Origin: Catellatospora sichuanensis
GTDB lineage: Bacteria; Actinomycetota; Actinomycetes; Mycobacteriales; Micromonosporaceae
DNA: 64,000 nt
Direction: 5' to 3'
NCBI RefSeq assembly: GCF_007483665.1
Contig: NZ_ML660187.1
Span: forward strand, 1 to 64,000
The translations under genes and the position numbers were made by a program. Within the stretch, counting starts at the first letter, position 1, and the number at the start of each line of letters is the position of its first letter. Of this stretch, positions 38,379 to 47,526 are shown piece by piece. Under the pieces are notes generated by a model. The model saw nothing but the letters and a program-made list of their open reading frames with translations, was not told the DNA's origin and searched no databases.

Positions 38379-39215
38379 GTGGCAGCCGACCTGATGCGCG
38401 CGACGCCGCCGGTGGTGATGGGGGTTCTCAACGTGACCCCGGATTCCTTCTCCGACGGCGGCCTCTACGACGACCTCGACGCCGCCGTGCGGCACGGGGT
38501 GCAGCTGCACGGCCAGGGCGCGCACCTGGTGGACGTGGGCGGCGAATCGACCCGGCCGGGCGCGTCACGCGTCGACGCGGACACCGAGATCAAGCGGGTG
38601 GTGCCGGTGATCGCGGCGCTGTCCGCGGCCGGTGTGCCGACCAGTGTGGACACCACCCGGGCCGCGGTCGCCGCGGCCGCGGTGCAGGCCGGGGCCGCCG
38701 CCGTCAACGACGTCTCCGGCGGGCTGGCCGACCCGGACATGCGCCGCGTCGTCGCCGACGCCGGGTGCCCGTACGTCGTCATGCACTGGCGCGGGCACTC
38801 CGCCGACATGCAGGCGCTGGCCACCTACCGCGACGTGGTGACCGAGGTGCGCGACGAGCTGTCGCGCCGCGTCGACGAGGCACTGCGCCTGGGTATCGCG
38901 GCCGACCGGCTGATCGTCGACCCGGGGCTGGGCTTCGCCAAGGCCCCCGAGCACAACTGGGCGCTGACCCGGCACCTGGACCGCATCATCGACCTGGGCC
39001 TGCCCGTGCTGTTCGGGGCCAGCCGCAAGTCCTACCTGGGCCTGCTGCTCGACGGCCGGCCCGCCGCGGACCGCGACGCCGCCACCACCGCGACCAGCGT
39101 GCTGGCCGCCGCGGCCGGTGCCTGGGGGGTACGCGTGCACGACGTGCGCTCGACCGTCGACGCCCTCGCGGTGTGGCGGGCCACCGGCAGCCCCCGGCTG
39201 CGCTACGAAGGCTGA
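38379..39215 (+). CDS. folP: Dihydropteroate synthase
   Basis: 278 aa. It condenses hydroxymethyl-dihydropterin pyrophosphate with p-aminobenzoate; target of sulfonamides. VMGVLNVTPDSFSDGG near residue 12, VGGESTRPGASRVD, DPGLGFAKAPEHNW and LFGASRKSYLG are the family motifs. Followed by folB after 2 nt. In mycobacteria this pair sits between folE and folK on one strand; here it is inverted. Confidence 0.95.
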   Translation: MAADLMRATPPVVMGVLNVTPDSFSDGGLYDDLDAAVRHGVQLHGQGAHLVDVGGESTRPGASRVDADTEIKRVVPVIAALSAAGVPTSVDTTRAAVAAAAVQAGAAAVNDVSGGLADPDMRRVVADAGCPYVVMHWRGHSADMQALATYRDVVTEVRDELSRRVDEALRLGIAADRLIVDPGLGFAKAPEHNWALTRHLDRIIDLGLPVLFGASRKSYLGLLLDGRPAADRDAATTATSVLAAAAGAWGVRVHDVRSTVDALAVWRATGSPRLRYEG

Positions 39216-39217
39216 CC

Positions 39218-39574
39218 ATGGACCTCATCACGCTCACCGGCCTGCGGGTACGCGGCAACCACGGCGTCTTCGACTTCGAGCGGCGCGACGGTCAGGACTT
39301 CGTGGTCGACGTGGCGCTCGGGCTGGACCTGGGCCCGGCCGCGGACAGCGACGACGTCGCCGACACCGTGCACTACGGCGAGCTGGCCTCACGACTGGCC
39401 GAGATCGTGGCCGGGCCGCCGGTCAACCTCATCGAGACACTGGCGCGGCGGCTCGTCGATGCCTGCCTCGCCGATCCCCGCGTCGCGCGGGCCACGGTGA
39501 CCGTCCACAAGCCACAGGCGCCGATCCCGCTGACCTTCAGCGACGTCAGTGTGACGATGACCGGCACAAGGTGA
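39218..39574 (+). CDS. folB: Dihydroneopterin aldolase
   Basis: 118 aa. It cleaves dihydroneopterin to hydroxymethyl-dihydropterin and glycolaldehyde. ITLTGLRVRGNHGVFDFE begins the protein, ADTVHYGELASRL contains the substrate-binding region, and the conserved lysine is in VHKPQAPIP near the end. It starts 2 nt after the folP stop. Confidence 0.94.
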   Translation: MDLITLTGLRVRGNHGVFDFERRDGQDFVVDVALGLDLGPAADSDDVADTVHYGELASRLAEIVAGPPVNLIETLARRLVDACLADPRVARATVTVHKPQAPIPLTFSDVSVTMTGTR

Positions 39575-39611
39575 CGGCCGGACATCCGACACCCGCCACC
39601 ACCTGCACGGC

Positions 39612-39640
39612 TTGTCGCGCCGGTGGGTGCACCGTACGCT
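39612..39640 (+). promoter_or_regulatory. Promoter upstream of the type IV-like operon
   Basis: TTGTCG (39612-39617), exact 17-nt spacer, TACGCT (39635-39640). It points at a 19-codon ORF starting 5 nt later and at the secretion operon from 39809. Confidence 0.6.
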
Positions 39641-39645
39641 CTGCT

Positions 39646-39705
39646 ATGGATCGAACACCGGTCCTACACAACCGCAAAACCCCGGCGCTCCACTACGAAC
39701 TGTGA
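39646..39705 (+). CDS. Possible 19-aa leader peptide
   Basis: ATG to TGA, encoding MDRTPVLHNRKTPALHYEL. The ATG falls 5 nt after a good -10, so a transcript would begin at or next to it. It has no recognised motif. It could be a leader peptide for the operon that starts at 39809, or simply chance. Confidence 0.35.
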   Translation: MDRTPVLHNRKTPALHYEL

Positions 39706-39808
39706 TCGACACAAAGCAGGGTGTCATCGGCCGCATCCCACCGCTGAGGACCCCCATCGGTAAGGCTTAAGCAATTGCAGCGCCGGTCGCGCACCGGGGA
39801 GGTACCGA

Positions 39809-40132
39809 ATGATCGCCATGGAACTGGTCCAGGCGGCGTGGAACCATGCCACGCCGGCCTTCGGCATGCTCGCCGACGAGATCCTGGCGGCGCCCGGGGA
39901 TCCCGCGGGCGGCGGCATCGCGACCAACGACATCCTCACCTTCTTCGCCACGAAGATCTCTCCGATCCTGCTGGCCATCCTCGGCGTCATCTTCATCGGC
40001 CGGGCCAGCAAGGGCGAGGTCTCGAAGGTGCTGACCAGCTCCGCGATCGCCATCATCGGCGTCGCCTTCATCGTCGGCGCGGGGGCGCTGCTGCTCGTCG
40101 GCGAGAACCTCATCGACATCATGTTCGAGTAG
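39809..40132 (+). CDS. Small two-span membrane protein of the type IV-like operon
   Basis: 107 aa. About 45 mostly amphipathic residues, then two membrane spans (roughly 50-66 and 78-101) with a short KGEVSK turn. Size and layout suit a VirB2/TrbC pilin-like subunit, though no cleavable signal peptide is visible. GGGGAGG is well placed before ATG 39809. Ten nt precede the next gene. Confidence 0.7.
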   Translation: MIAMELVQAAWNHATPAFGMLADEILAAPGDPAGGGIATNDILTFFATKISPILLAILGVIFIGRASKGEVSKVLTSSAIAIIGVAFIVGAGALLLVGENLIDIMFE

Positions 40133-40141
40133 GCGGTAGCG

Positions 40142-40504
40142 ATGCGGCTGCGTACGGACGACGACATCTACCGGGCTCGCCTGGTCTATCTCGGGCCGCC
40201 CGGATACACGCTCCCTGTGCAGTTGCCGTACGCGCAGTACGGCCTGTTCGTGTTGCTGGTCCCGCTCTACATGGGCATCCACTGGCTGTTCACGCAGCAG
40301 TTCGAGCTCTTCCCGACCTGGGAGATCGCGCTCGCCATCGTGACCACGTCGTACATCTTCCGCCACGTCGACCCCGACCGGCCCGCGCGCATGGTCATCC
40401 GCACCGCGCTCACCGACTGGCGGCGCACCCGCGAACCGGTCGTCGAGCGCCGCGACCCGCGCCTGGTCGCCCGCCGCGTCGTCGTGCGGCAGGCGATCAC
40501 ATGA
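40142..40504 (+). CDS. VirB3/PrgI-like membrane protein
   Basis: 120 aa. A short cytoplasmic start, then two closely spaced spans (about 29-49 and 60-76), then a basic tail with many Arg. This is the form of VirB3 or PrgI proteins, which precede the VirB4 ATPase in type IV systems, as here. Its stop overlaps the start of the next gene (ATGA). Confidence 0.65.
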   Translation: MRLRTDDDIYRARLVYLGPPGYTLPVQLPYAQYGLFVLLVPLYMGIHWLFTQQFELFPTWEIALAIVTTSYIFRHVDPDRPARMVIRTALTDWRRTREPVVERRDPRLVARRVVVRQAIT

Positions 40505-43500
40505 CCAGCAACGATACCGAGTACGACCTGGACGACGCGGTATCCGACGTCGTCCCCTCCGTCGAAGGGACCGCCGCGACGGGCCCCGTCGCCGTGTTCC
40601 AGCCGCCGCGCCGCCGCGAGCCCACCGAGCCGGAGACCCCCGCCGAGGACACCGGTGGGCGCCCCGAGGCACGCACCGCCGACCTGCGCAGCGACCTGCA
40701 GACCGCGGCCGACCGTCGCGCCGCCGAGATGCGCGCGGCCGCCGACGCCGCCACCCAGGCGCAGCGCGAACGTGCCGCGTCCTCGCGCCGCGACCCCGAA
40801 CCCTCGTCCGCGCCACCGGCACCGTCCGGCCCCGACATCGAGTCGCCGTTCCTGGAGCTGTTCGACTCCGAGGCGGCCGACCCCGGCTCGGTCGGCCTGG
40901 CCGGCACTCCGCCGCCGCCCACGCGCGGCGCGCCTGGTCAGGGCCCGGCCCACCAGACCGGCGGGCAGCCTGGCAGGCGTGCCGAAGCGCCGCAGACCGG
41001 CCGCCCCGACGGCCGTCAGGCCGCGCCGCCGCGATCCGGGCCCGCGCGGGCGGACTCGCCACCGATCGCGCCGCCGCCGACCACTCCCGCCCCGTCCGGC
41101 CCGCCGACGGCAGCGACCGGACGCACCCCGGCCGACCCGAACGGCTCTCGCGCCGACCAGGCCGGCCGCTCCGGCACCCAGCCGGGCCGCCCGCGCAATG
41201 CCCCGGTCAGCGGCATGCCGCGCAACGCGCCCGTCAGCGGCGTACCGGTCAGCGGGGTGCCCATGCGCCCCCAGCCCGACCTGCGCAACCGCCCGGTAAG
41301 CGCGATCCCGGTCAGCTCCGTGCCGGTCAGCACCGTGCCACTGAGCAGCCGACCGCTGCCCCCGCGCGGCACCCCGCAGGCCGCGCCCCGCAGCACGCCG
41401 CCCGCCGGCGGCCAGCGGCAACCGGCCAAGGGCCGCGGCAAGCAGGTCAAGCCGCCCGCGCAGCCGAAGGCCGCCCGCGACCGCGACGCCGCCCAGGAAC
41501 TGGCGATCACCGAGATCGCCGGTCACCTCACGTTCACTCCGCACGCGGTCACCGCGTGGTACATGCTGCCCGAGGTGCGCTGGGCGTTCCGGCCCGACGC
41601 CGACCGCGAATCGCTGCTGTCCGCCATCAGCGAGCAGTACGCCGGACTCGCCGGGTTCCGCCTGCACCTGCGCCGCACCACCCGGCCCTTCCCGGCCGAC
41701 CAGTGGGCCGCACAGCTCGACCAGCTCACCCACCGCCCGCTGCCGCCCGTGCCCGGCGCGCCCGGCTGGGGCGACCACCTCGTCGCCGCCCAGCGGCACC
41801 TCCGCGAGATCAACCACAGCGAGGGCCAGACCTACCTCGGCGTGACCTTCGCCCGGCGCGCGCTCGGCGACTCGTTCAGCGAGAAACTGCTGCGCGCCTT
41901 CGGCAAGGGCACCGCCGACTCCGAACGCCGCAAACTCGGCAAGCAGGTCGAGCAGTTCGACGAGGTGCTCGCCGCGTTCGGCATGCGCGGCCAGCGCGCC
42001 GCCGCCGCCGAACTCGAATGGCTGCTCTACCGCTCCGTCGCGCTCGGCATGAGCCCGCCGAACATGCTCGGCGCGGTGAACCACGGCCGCTGGGACTCCG
42101 GCGACCTGCTCGCCCTCACCGAACACATCGAGCGCTACCGCACCCCGTACGGCAGCACCGTCAAGCTCGTCAACCGGATGACCGGCGAGGAGCGGCACAC
42201 CGCCGTGCTCACCGTCGGCCGCATGGAACCCCTCGACATCCCCGAGCGGCACGAGCCCTGGCTGCACTTCCACGAGCGCCTGCCCTGGCCCATGGAACTG
42301 TCGTCGCGGGTCGACATCCTCGGACCCGGCGACAGCTTCCGCAACCTCGAACACCGGCTGCGCATGATCCGCTCGCAGCAGCTGGACTACCTCGAGCACG
42401 GCATGGACGCCCCGCCCGAGCTCGAACGCCTGGCCAGCCGCGCGCTCGTCATGGGCGACGAGATGACCACCGGCCTGCCCGTCGACTCCGCCCGCGCCCA
42501 CGGCTGGCACCGCATCGCCGTCAGCGGCGCCGACCGCGAGGAATGCCTCGAACGCGCCCGCTCCGTCGTCGCCACCTACAGCCGCGAGCTGCGCGTCTCG
42601 CTGCAGCACCCCAAGCAGCAGGACCAGCTCGCCCGCGAATTCATCCCCGGCGAGCCCGTCGCCAACACCGGCTACCTGCGCCGCATGCCGGTACGCCTGC
42701 TCGCCGCCGCGCTGCCCCAGGCCGCATCCGTCGTCGGCGACCGCCGCGGCGACCTGCTCGGGCGCACCGCCGGCACCTGCCGCCGCCCCGTCTTCCTCGA
42801 CCCGCACTTCCCGATGGAGGTCCGCGAGCGCTCCGGCCTGTCGGTCATGGTCGCCGAACCCGGCGGTGGCAAGTCCACCCTGCTCGGCGCCATGGGCTAC
42901 CTCAACGCCCGGCGCGGCGTCCAGGTCACCCTGCTCGACCCGAGCGGCCCGCTCGCCCGGCTCGCGTCCATGCCGGAACTCAAGCCGTACTCCCGTGTGC
43001 TCAACCTGACCGGCGGCGAGCAGGGCACCCTCGCCCCGTACTCGCTGATCCCGACCCCGCAGCGCACCGAGTTCGGCCCCGGCGCCGACGGCGACCGCGA
43101 ATACGAGATCTCCGTCAGCAACGCCCGCGCCGAACGCCGCATGCTGGTCCAGGACATCTGCTCCATGCTCATGCCGCCGCAGGTCGCCCGCGAAGCCTCC
43201 ACGGCCACGCTGCTCCGCCACGCCGTACGCACCGTGCCCGCCGAGGAGACCGCCACCCTCGACGACGTCGTCCGCTGCCTCGCCGGCGTCGACGACACCG
43301 GCCGCGAACTCGCCAACCTGCTGCTCGACACCGCCGAGATGCCGCTCGCGCTGCTCTTCTTCGGCAGCCCGCCCGGCGACCTGCTCAGCACCGACTCCGC
43401 GCTCACCGTCATCACGATGTCCGGGCTGCGCCTGCCCGACCTCAAGGTCGAGCGCGAGTACTGGTCCGCCGAAGAAGCCCTCGCGCTGCCGATGCTGCAC

Positions 43501-44001
43501 ACCGCCCACCGGCTCGCCGTCCGGCGCTGCTACTCCGGCGACATGCACCAGCGCAAACTCGTCGGGCTCGACGAGGCCCACTTCATGGAAGGGTGGCGGT
43601 CCGGGCGATCGTTCCTGGTCCGGCTCGCCCGCGACAGCCGCAAGTGGAACCTCGCCGCGCTCGTCGCCTCACAGAACCCGAAAGACATCCTCGGGCTCGA
43701 CGTGCAGAACCTCGTCTCGACCGTGTTCGTCGGCCGCATCGCACAAGACCCGGAGATCGCGTCCGAGGCGCTGCGGCTGCTGCGAGTGCCGACCGACGTC
43801 GGATACGAGGCCGTACTGGCGTCCCTGTCCGCGCCCGACGCGAACAGCGCGGGGCGGCTCGGATACCGCGAGTTCGTGCTCCGCGACGTCGACGGCCGCG
43901 TGCAGCGGGTACGGGTGGACGTTTCGTACGTCGCCGGGCTGCTCGAAACCCTCGACACCACCCCGACCGGGCAGGCGGCCGGCCAGGGAGGCAAACGGTG
44001 A
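40501..44001 (+). CDS. VirB4-like secretion ATPase with long disordered N-terminus
   Basis: 1166 aa. Residues 1-330 are Pro/Ala/Arg-rich and probably disordered, with seven tandem VSxxP-like units (such as PVSGVP and PVSAIP) at about 232-287. The folded part follows: a region resembling the SCO6880/VirB4 N-terminal domain, then Walker A in AEPGGGKSTLLG at about 785-796 and Walker B LVGLDEAHFM near 1020. This ATPase would power a type IV-like channel at the inner membrane. ATG 40501 overlaps the previous stop. Codon third positions are strongly G/C, unlike the genes after 44.2 kb. Confidence 0.85.
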   Translation: MTSNDTEYDLDDAVSDVVPSVEGTAATGPVAVFQPPRRREPTEPETPAEDTGGRPEARTADLRSDLQTAADRRAAEMRAAADAATQAQRERAASSRRDPEPSSAPPAPSGPDIESPFLELFDSEAADPGSVGLAGTPPPPTRGAPGQGPAHQTGGQPGRRAEAPQTGRPDGRQAAPPRSGPARADSPPIAPPPTTPAPSGPPTAATGRTPADPNGSRADQAGRSGTQPGRPRNAPVSGMPRNAPVSGVPVSGVPMRPQPDLRNRPVSAIPVSSVPVSTVPLSSRPLPPRGTPQAAPRSTPPAGGQRQPAKGRGKQVKPPAQPKAARDRDAAQELAITEIAGHLTFTPHAVTAWYMLPEVRWAFRPDADRESLLSAISEQYAGLAGFRLHLRRTTRPFPADQWAAQLDQLTHRPLPPVPGAPGWGDHLVAAQRHLREINHSEGQTYLGVTFARRALGDSFSEKLLRAFGKGTADSERRKLGKQVEQFDEVLAAFGMRGQRAAAAELEWLLYRSVALGMSPPNMLGAVNHGRWDSGDLLALTEHIERYRTPYGSTVKLVNRMTGEERHTAVLTVGRMEPLDIPERHEPWLHFHERLPWPMELSSRVDILGPGDSFRNLEHRLRMIRSQQLDYLEHGMDAPPELERLASRALVMGDEMTTGLPVDSARAHGWHRIAVSGADREECLERARSVVATYSRELRVSLQHPKQQDQLAREFIPGEPVANTGYLRRMPVRLLAAALPQAASVVGDRRGDLLGRTAGTCRRPVFLDPHFPMEVRERSGLSVMVAEPGGGKSTLLGAMGYLNARRGVQVTLLDPSGPLARLASMPELKPYSRVLNLTGGEQGTLAPYSLIPTPQRTEFGPGADGDREYEISVSNARAERRMLVQDICSMLMPPQVAREASTATLLRHAVRTVPAEETATLDDVVRCLAGVDDTGRELANLLLDTAEMPLALLFFGSPPGDLLSTDSALTVITMSGLRLPDLKVEREYWSAEEALALPMLHTAHRLAVRRCYSGDMHQRKLVGLDEAHFMEGWRSGRSFLVRLARDSRKWNLAALVASQNPKDILGLDVQNLVSTVFVGRIAQDPEIASEALRLLRVPTDVGYEAVLASLSAPDANSAGRLGYREFVLRDVDGRVQRVRVDVSYVAGLLETLDTTPTGQAAGQGGKR

Positions 44002-45857
44002 AGCGGCTCGCCTCCGCAGCCCTCGCCACCATGGTGCTGGCGCTGGGAACGCTGTTCGGCGCGCCGGTCCAGGCAGCCGCGCCGGGGATTGCGGCGGTCG
44101 CGCCCGGGGACAAGCTGTGCTCGCTGGAGGAGTGGACGGCCCGCGGGCTGGACGAGTGCATCAAGCGGTTGCAGGAGGTCAGCGCCTCACGCGTGCAGTG
44201 TCTGAGCGCACCGAACCCCGCAGCCCCGGATTCCGGCCTGGGCGGCTGGTTCGTCAGCAAGCCCACCTGGAATGTCAACGGGCCGGCTGGCAAGTACTCC
44301 CGTTACGGCTACGCAGGCTACGACTACACCACGTACGACATCAACTGCGTGCAGAGCGTCATGCACCCGGACTACAAACTCGAAAACACGATCGCCAATG
44401 GCGAATTCATGCTCGCAGCAGGCATCGTCGGTGTCTCCAACGCGCTGCGTGAGCGTGCCTGGGCGCCGGATGAGATGTGGGGCTGGGCCGATCCTCTGGT
44501 CGAGAAGGCCACTACGGCGCTCTACAAGCAGGTGTTCAGCGTTTTCGGCGTGATCACGCTGGCGGTAATTGGCGTGTACCTGCTGTGGCGTTCGCGTCAG
44601 GCCCAGATGTCCATGGCACTGACAACAGTCGGTTGGGCGATTCTGGTGATGGTTGGAGTTACCGCAATCGCTAGCTGGCCGGTGCAGTCCGCCAAGGCCG
44701 CCGACGGCACTCTGGTAAGCGTGCTCAGCGTCGTACACGATGCTGTTGGCCCTCGGAGCGCGACCACGACGACAACCTGTAGCGATCCCGAACCAGGGGC
44801 GTGCGAAGACCACCGGCCCCCAGCAGTGCGCGCTGGTGACACGGCCGCCGAGGCATTGCTCTATCGCAACTGGGTCCGCGGCGTCCTAGGGTCGGCCGAC
44901 AGCGAGACCGCCAAGAAGTACGGGCCTGCGCTGTACCGCGCGAAGTCACTCAGCTGGAGCGACGTCGAGGCGATCAAGGACGACGCAAGCAGACGAGACG
45001 GCATCATCCGGGCCAAACAGAGCGACTGGATGAAGGTCGCCGAGCAGATCAAGACCGAGGACCCCGAGGCGTATGAATACCTCCGGGGCACCAAGGGCAT
45101 GGAGAGGATCGGCGCGGGCTTCGTCGCGATCCTCTCGGCAATCTGCTACGCCGCGTTCGACGTCGTTGCTTCGTTGCTCGTGCTGCTCGGATTCCTCATC
45201 ATTCGCTGGGCAGTCATCGCTGCACCGGCGCTAGGCACGGTCGGCCTGCTTCGTCCGGCAAGCGCGGGCCTACGCCGACTCGTGAACTCCGTGCTGGCAG
45301 CTCTGTTCAACGTACTTATCTTCGGCACCGGCGCTGCGGTGTACCTATTCGCAGTCGACCTGATCATGAGCACCTCATCCCTGGCGGGATGGCTCCAGGT
45401 CACATTGGTTCTGCTCTGTGGCGTTGTGGGATGGATCCTGCTCCGCCCATACCGCCGGATCACGCAACTTGGCGGCGGTAGCAGCGGCACCTCGCTGCTC
45501 ACTGCCAGGCCGTCGGCACCTGCGGCTGCCTCCTCGAACGAGAGGACGCCGGCTACCGCGGTCGCACCTGGTAGCACCTCCAGCACGACCGTGCCGGAAG
45601 CACGTCCGGAACTCGCGGTCAGCGCAGAGGACCCTGCATCGGTGGTCCGCGCCGAGGCACGCGGCGGAGCCGACCCGGTCCGTGCGGAGACGTGGCGCTC
45701 GCCGGATGTACCCGAATCGTCTCCGGCCTACGCCGTATACCGGCCCGCCACGGTGCCCCACCAGGCAGCCAGTCGCGCGGAAGCACGGACAGAACCGGCC
45801 GCTGAGCCGGCGCAGCGAACTGAGCGCCGCTCCGAGACGTGGGCGGAACGGAGTTAG
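43998..45857 (+). CDS. VirB6/TrbL-like polytopic membrane protein
   Basis: 619 aa. Signal peptide ending near PVQAA (about residue 25), an extracytoplasmic part with paired cysteines to about 165, then five or six spans (about 180-196, 203-225, 370-415 as two, 430-455, 465-485), and a Ser/Thr/Ala-rich cytoplasmic tail. It matches the channel-forming VirB6/TrbL role by position and shape, not by a motif. GTG 43998 overlaps the preceding TGA. G+C falls visibly after about 44,230 within the gene. Confidence 0.75.
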   Translation: MKRLASAALATMVLALGTLFGAPVQAAAPGIAAVAPGDKLCSLEEWTARGLDECIKRLQEVSASRVQCLSAPNPAAPDSGLGGWFVSKPTWNVNGPAGKYSRYGYAGYDYTTYDINCVQSVMHPDYKLENTIANGEFMLAAGIVGVSNALRERAWAPDEMWGWADPLVEKATTALYKQVFSVFGVITLAVIGVYLLWRSRQAQMSMALTTVGWAILVMVGVTAIASWPVQSAKAADGTLVSVLSVVHDAVGPRSATTTTTCSDPEPGACEDHRPPAVRAGDTAAEALLYRNWVRGVLGSADSETAKKYGPALYRAKSLSWSDVEAIKDDASRRDGIIRAKQSDWMKVAEQIKTEDPEAYEYLRGTKGMERIGAGFVAILSAICYAAFDVVASLLVLLGFLIIRWAVIAAPALGTVGLLRPASAGLRRLVNSVLAALFNVLIFGTGAAVYLFAVDLIMSTSSLAGWLQVTLVLLCGVVGWILLRPYRRITQLGGGSSGTSLLTARPSAPAAASSNERTPATAVAPGSTSSTTVPEARPELAVSAEDPASVVRAEARGGADPVRAETWRSPDVPESSPAYAVYRPATVPHQAASRAEARTEPAAEPAQRTERRSETWAERS

Positions 45858-45859
45858 GC

Positions 45860-46387
45860 ATGCTTTCCCGAATTCCCCTACGGCCCCGCACCGTGGTGGC
45901 GCTCGGGCTCGCTGGTGTGGTCGTGGTGATCGTCGCCCTCGGCAAACTACTGGGCGACCCCAGTCCGCCGGTCACCTCATCAGTTCAACCGACGATTGCA
46001 GCACCAAGTGCCGTGGATCCCCACGAGGGGGACGACGGTCTGGTGCAACTCGACCCGACGCCCAGCCCCATGAAGGCAAAAAATGGGCCGCAGGCGATCT
46101 CTGTGGCGACCAAGTTCGCCCAGCAGTGGATCAAGCATGACCGCAGCGCGGCCGCCTGGCTGGACTCCCTGCGGCCGCACTGCACAGAGGCCCTCGTTGC
46201 GGAGCTTGACGGCGTAGACCCAGCCGGGGTGCCCGCAGACCGGATAACCGGCGCGGCCCGCATGGAGGCCCTCGCAGACTCCTTTGTTGAGGTCGTCATC
46301 CCCATCGACGCAGGCCTGTTGCGGTTGCGCCTTGTGGCTTCTCAGGGCCGGTGGCTGGTGGACGGCGTCGACTGGGAGCGGGTATGA
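45860..46387 (+). CDS. Single-span protein, VirB8-like
   Basis: 175 aa. One N-terminal span (about 12-33), a Pro/Ser linker, then a compact domain of about 100 residues (VATKFAQQWIKHDRSAAAWL to RWLVDGVDWERV) that looks like an NTF2/VirB8 fold. Such proteins assemble the periplasmic part of type IV channels. It starts 2 nt after the previous stop and its stop overlaps the next start (ATGA). Confidence 0.65.
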   Translation: MLSRIPLRPRTVVALGLAGVVVVIVALGKLLGDPSPPVTSSVQPTIAAPSAVDPHEGDDGLVQLDPTPSPMKAKNGPQAISVATKFAQQWIKHDRSAAAWLDSLRPHCTEALVAELDGVDPAGVPADRITGAARMEALADSFVEVVIPIDAGLLRLRLVASQGRWLVDGVDWERV

Positions 46388-47526
46388 GCGGCCTCCCGCT
46401 GCTCAGCACGCCCCTACGCGATAAGGGCCGCCGACTCCTGCGGCCAGGAGTCATCGTCGCCGTGACCGCAGCCGTCGCGCTGCTGTGCTGCGGTGGTGCC
46501 GTGACTGCCGTCATTTTCGGCGACCTCACCACCAACAATTCGCCGCTGACCAACACCCTCGGCTGTGGCAGCACGAAGACCATCAGCATTACTGGACAGT
46601 TTCCGCGGATCGGCCCGTATGGCGAGGACAAGATCCGCAATGCTGCGATCATCATCAAGACCGGCCAGCAACTCAAGGTGCCACCTCGCGGGTGGGTAGT
46701 CGCGGTGGCGACGGCTATGCAGGAGAGCAGCCTCACCAACCACGGCCACCTCGGCAATCGCAACGACCATGACTCGCTTGGACTGTTCCAGCAGCGGCCG
46801 AGCCAGGGCTGGGGCACTCCCGAGCAGATCATGGATCCCGTCTACTCGTCGACGAAGTTCTACAACAAGTTACTGAAGGTCAAGAACTGGGAGACGCTCC
46901 CGCTTACCGTCGCCGCTCAGCGGGTGCAGATCAGTGCCTACCCGAACGCTTACGCCAAGCATGAGCCGACTGCGACGCGGATCGTCAATGAGCTCGCCGA
47001 TGGGGCGGCACGCGCAGTTGTAGTCGGCAATCAGTTGAAGTGCGCCGGATTTGGCCAGATCGCCGCCTCCGGTTGGACTGCCCCGGTTAGCGCGGGCGTG
47101 TGGTCGGGATTTCGCACTCGCGAAAGGCCCCGTCACAACGGTGTCGACCTCGGTGCGGCCCGCCACACACCGATCCGGGCAGCTTCGGCAGGCGTCGTGA
47201 TCGTGAGCAAATGCGATGTCGGTAACTGCAATCGAGACGGATCACCTTCCACTCCTGGTTGCGGCTGGTTCGTAGACGTCCTGCACGCCGGTCAGGTGAT
47301 CACACGGTATTGCCACATGGTGAGCCGGCCGCTGGTTCACGTCGGCGAGCGAGTCGGCGCTGGCCAGGTCATCGGCTATGTCGGAACCAGTGGCCACTCC
47401 AGCGGACCGCACCTACACTTCCAGGTCCACCTCGATGGCGACCGGTCCAACCGCGGCGCGATCGATCCGGTGCCGTTCATGGCCAGTAAGGGTGCTGCCC
47501 TCGGAAAGGAGAACGACTCGGCATGA
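46384..47526 (+). CDS. Bifunctional cell-wall hydrolase: lysozyme-like plus M23 peptidase
   Basis: 380 aa. One N-terminal span (about 21-46). A transglycosylase-like domain has Glu114 in ATAMQESSL, with HDSLGLFQQRPSQGWGT around 129-145. The C-terminal LytM/M23 domain has RHNGVDLG and GPHLHFQVH, which hold the zinc ligands. VirB1-type enzymes of this kind open peptidoglycan for type IV assemblies. Coupled to both neighbours by 4-nt overlaps. Confidence 0.85.
   Translation: MSGLPLLSTPLRDKGRRLLRPGVIVAVTAAVALLCCGGAVTAVIFGDLTTNNSPLTNTLGCGSTKTISITGQFPRIGPYGEDKIRNAAIIIKTGQQLKVPPRGWVVAVATAMQESSLTNHGHLGNRNDHDSLGLFQQRPSQGWGTPEQIMDPVYSSTKFYNKLLKVKNWETLPLTVAAQRVQISAYPNAYAKHEPTATRIVNELADGAARAVVVGNQLKCAGFGQIAASGWTAPVSAGVWSGFRTRERPRHNGVDLGAARHTPIRAASAGVVIVSKCDVGNCNRDGSPSTPGCGWFVDVLHAGQVITRYCHMVSRPLVHVGERVGAGQVIGYVGTSGHSSGPHLHFQVHLDGDRSNRGAIDPVPFMASKGAALGKENDSA

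Noticed and set aside
40267..43581. Very long minus-strand open frame opposite the VirB4-like gene
   Set aside because: An antisense shadow of a high-GC gene; its translation is repetitive Gly/Val/Ala/Arg without family motifs.
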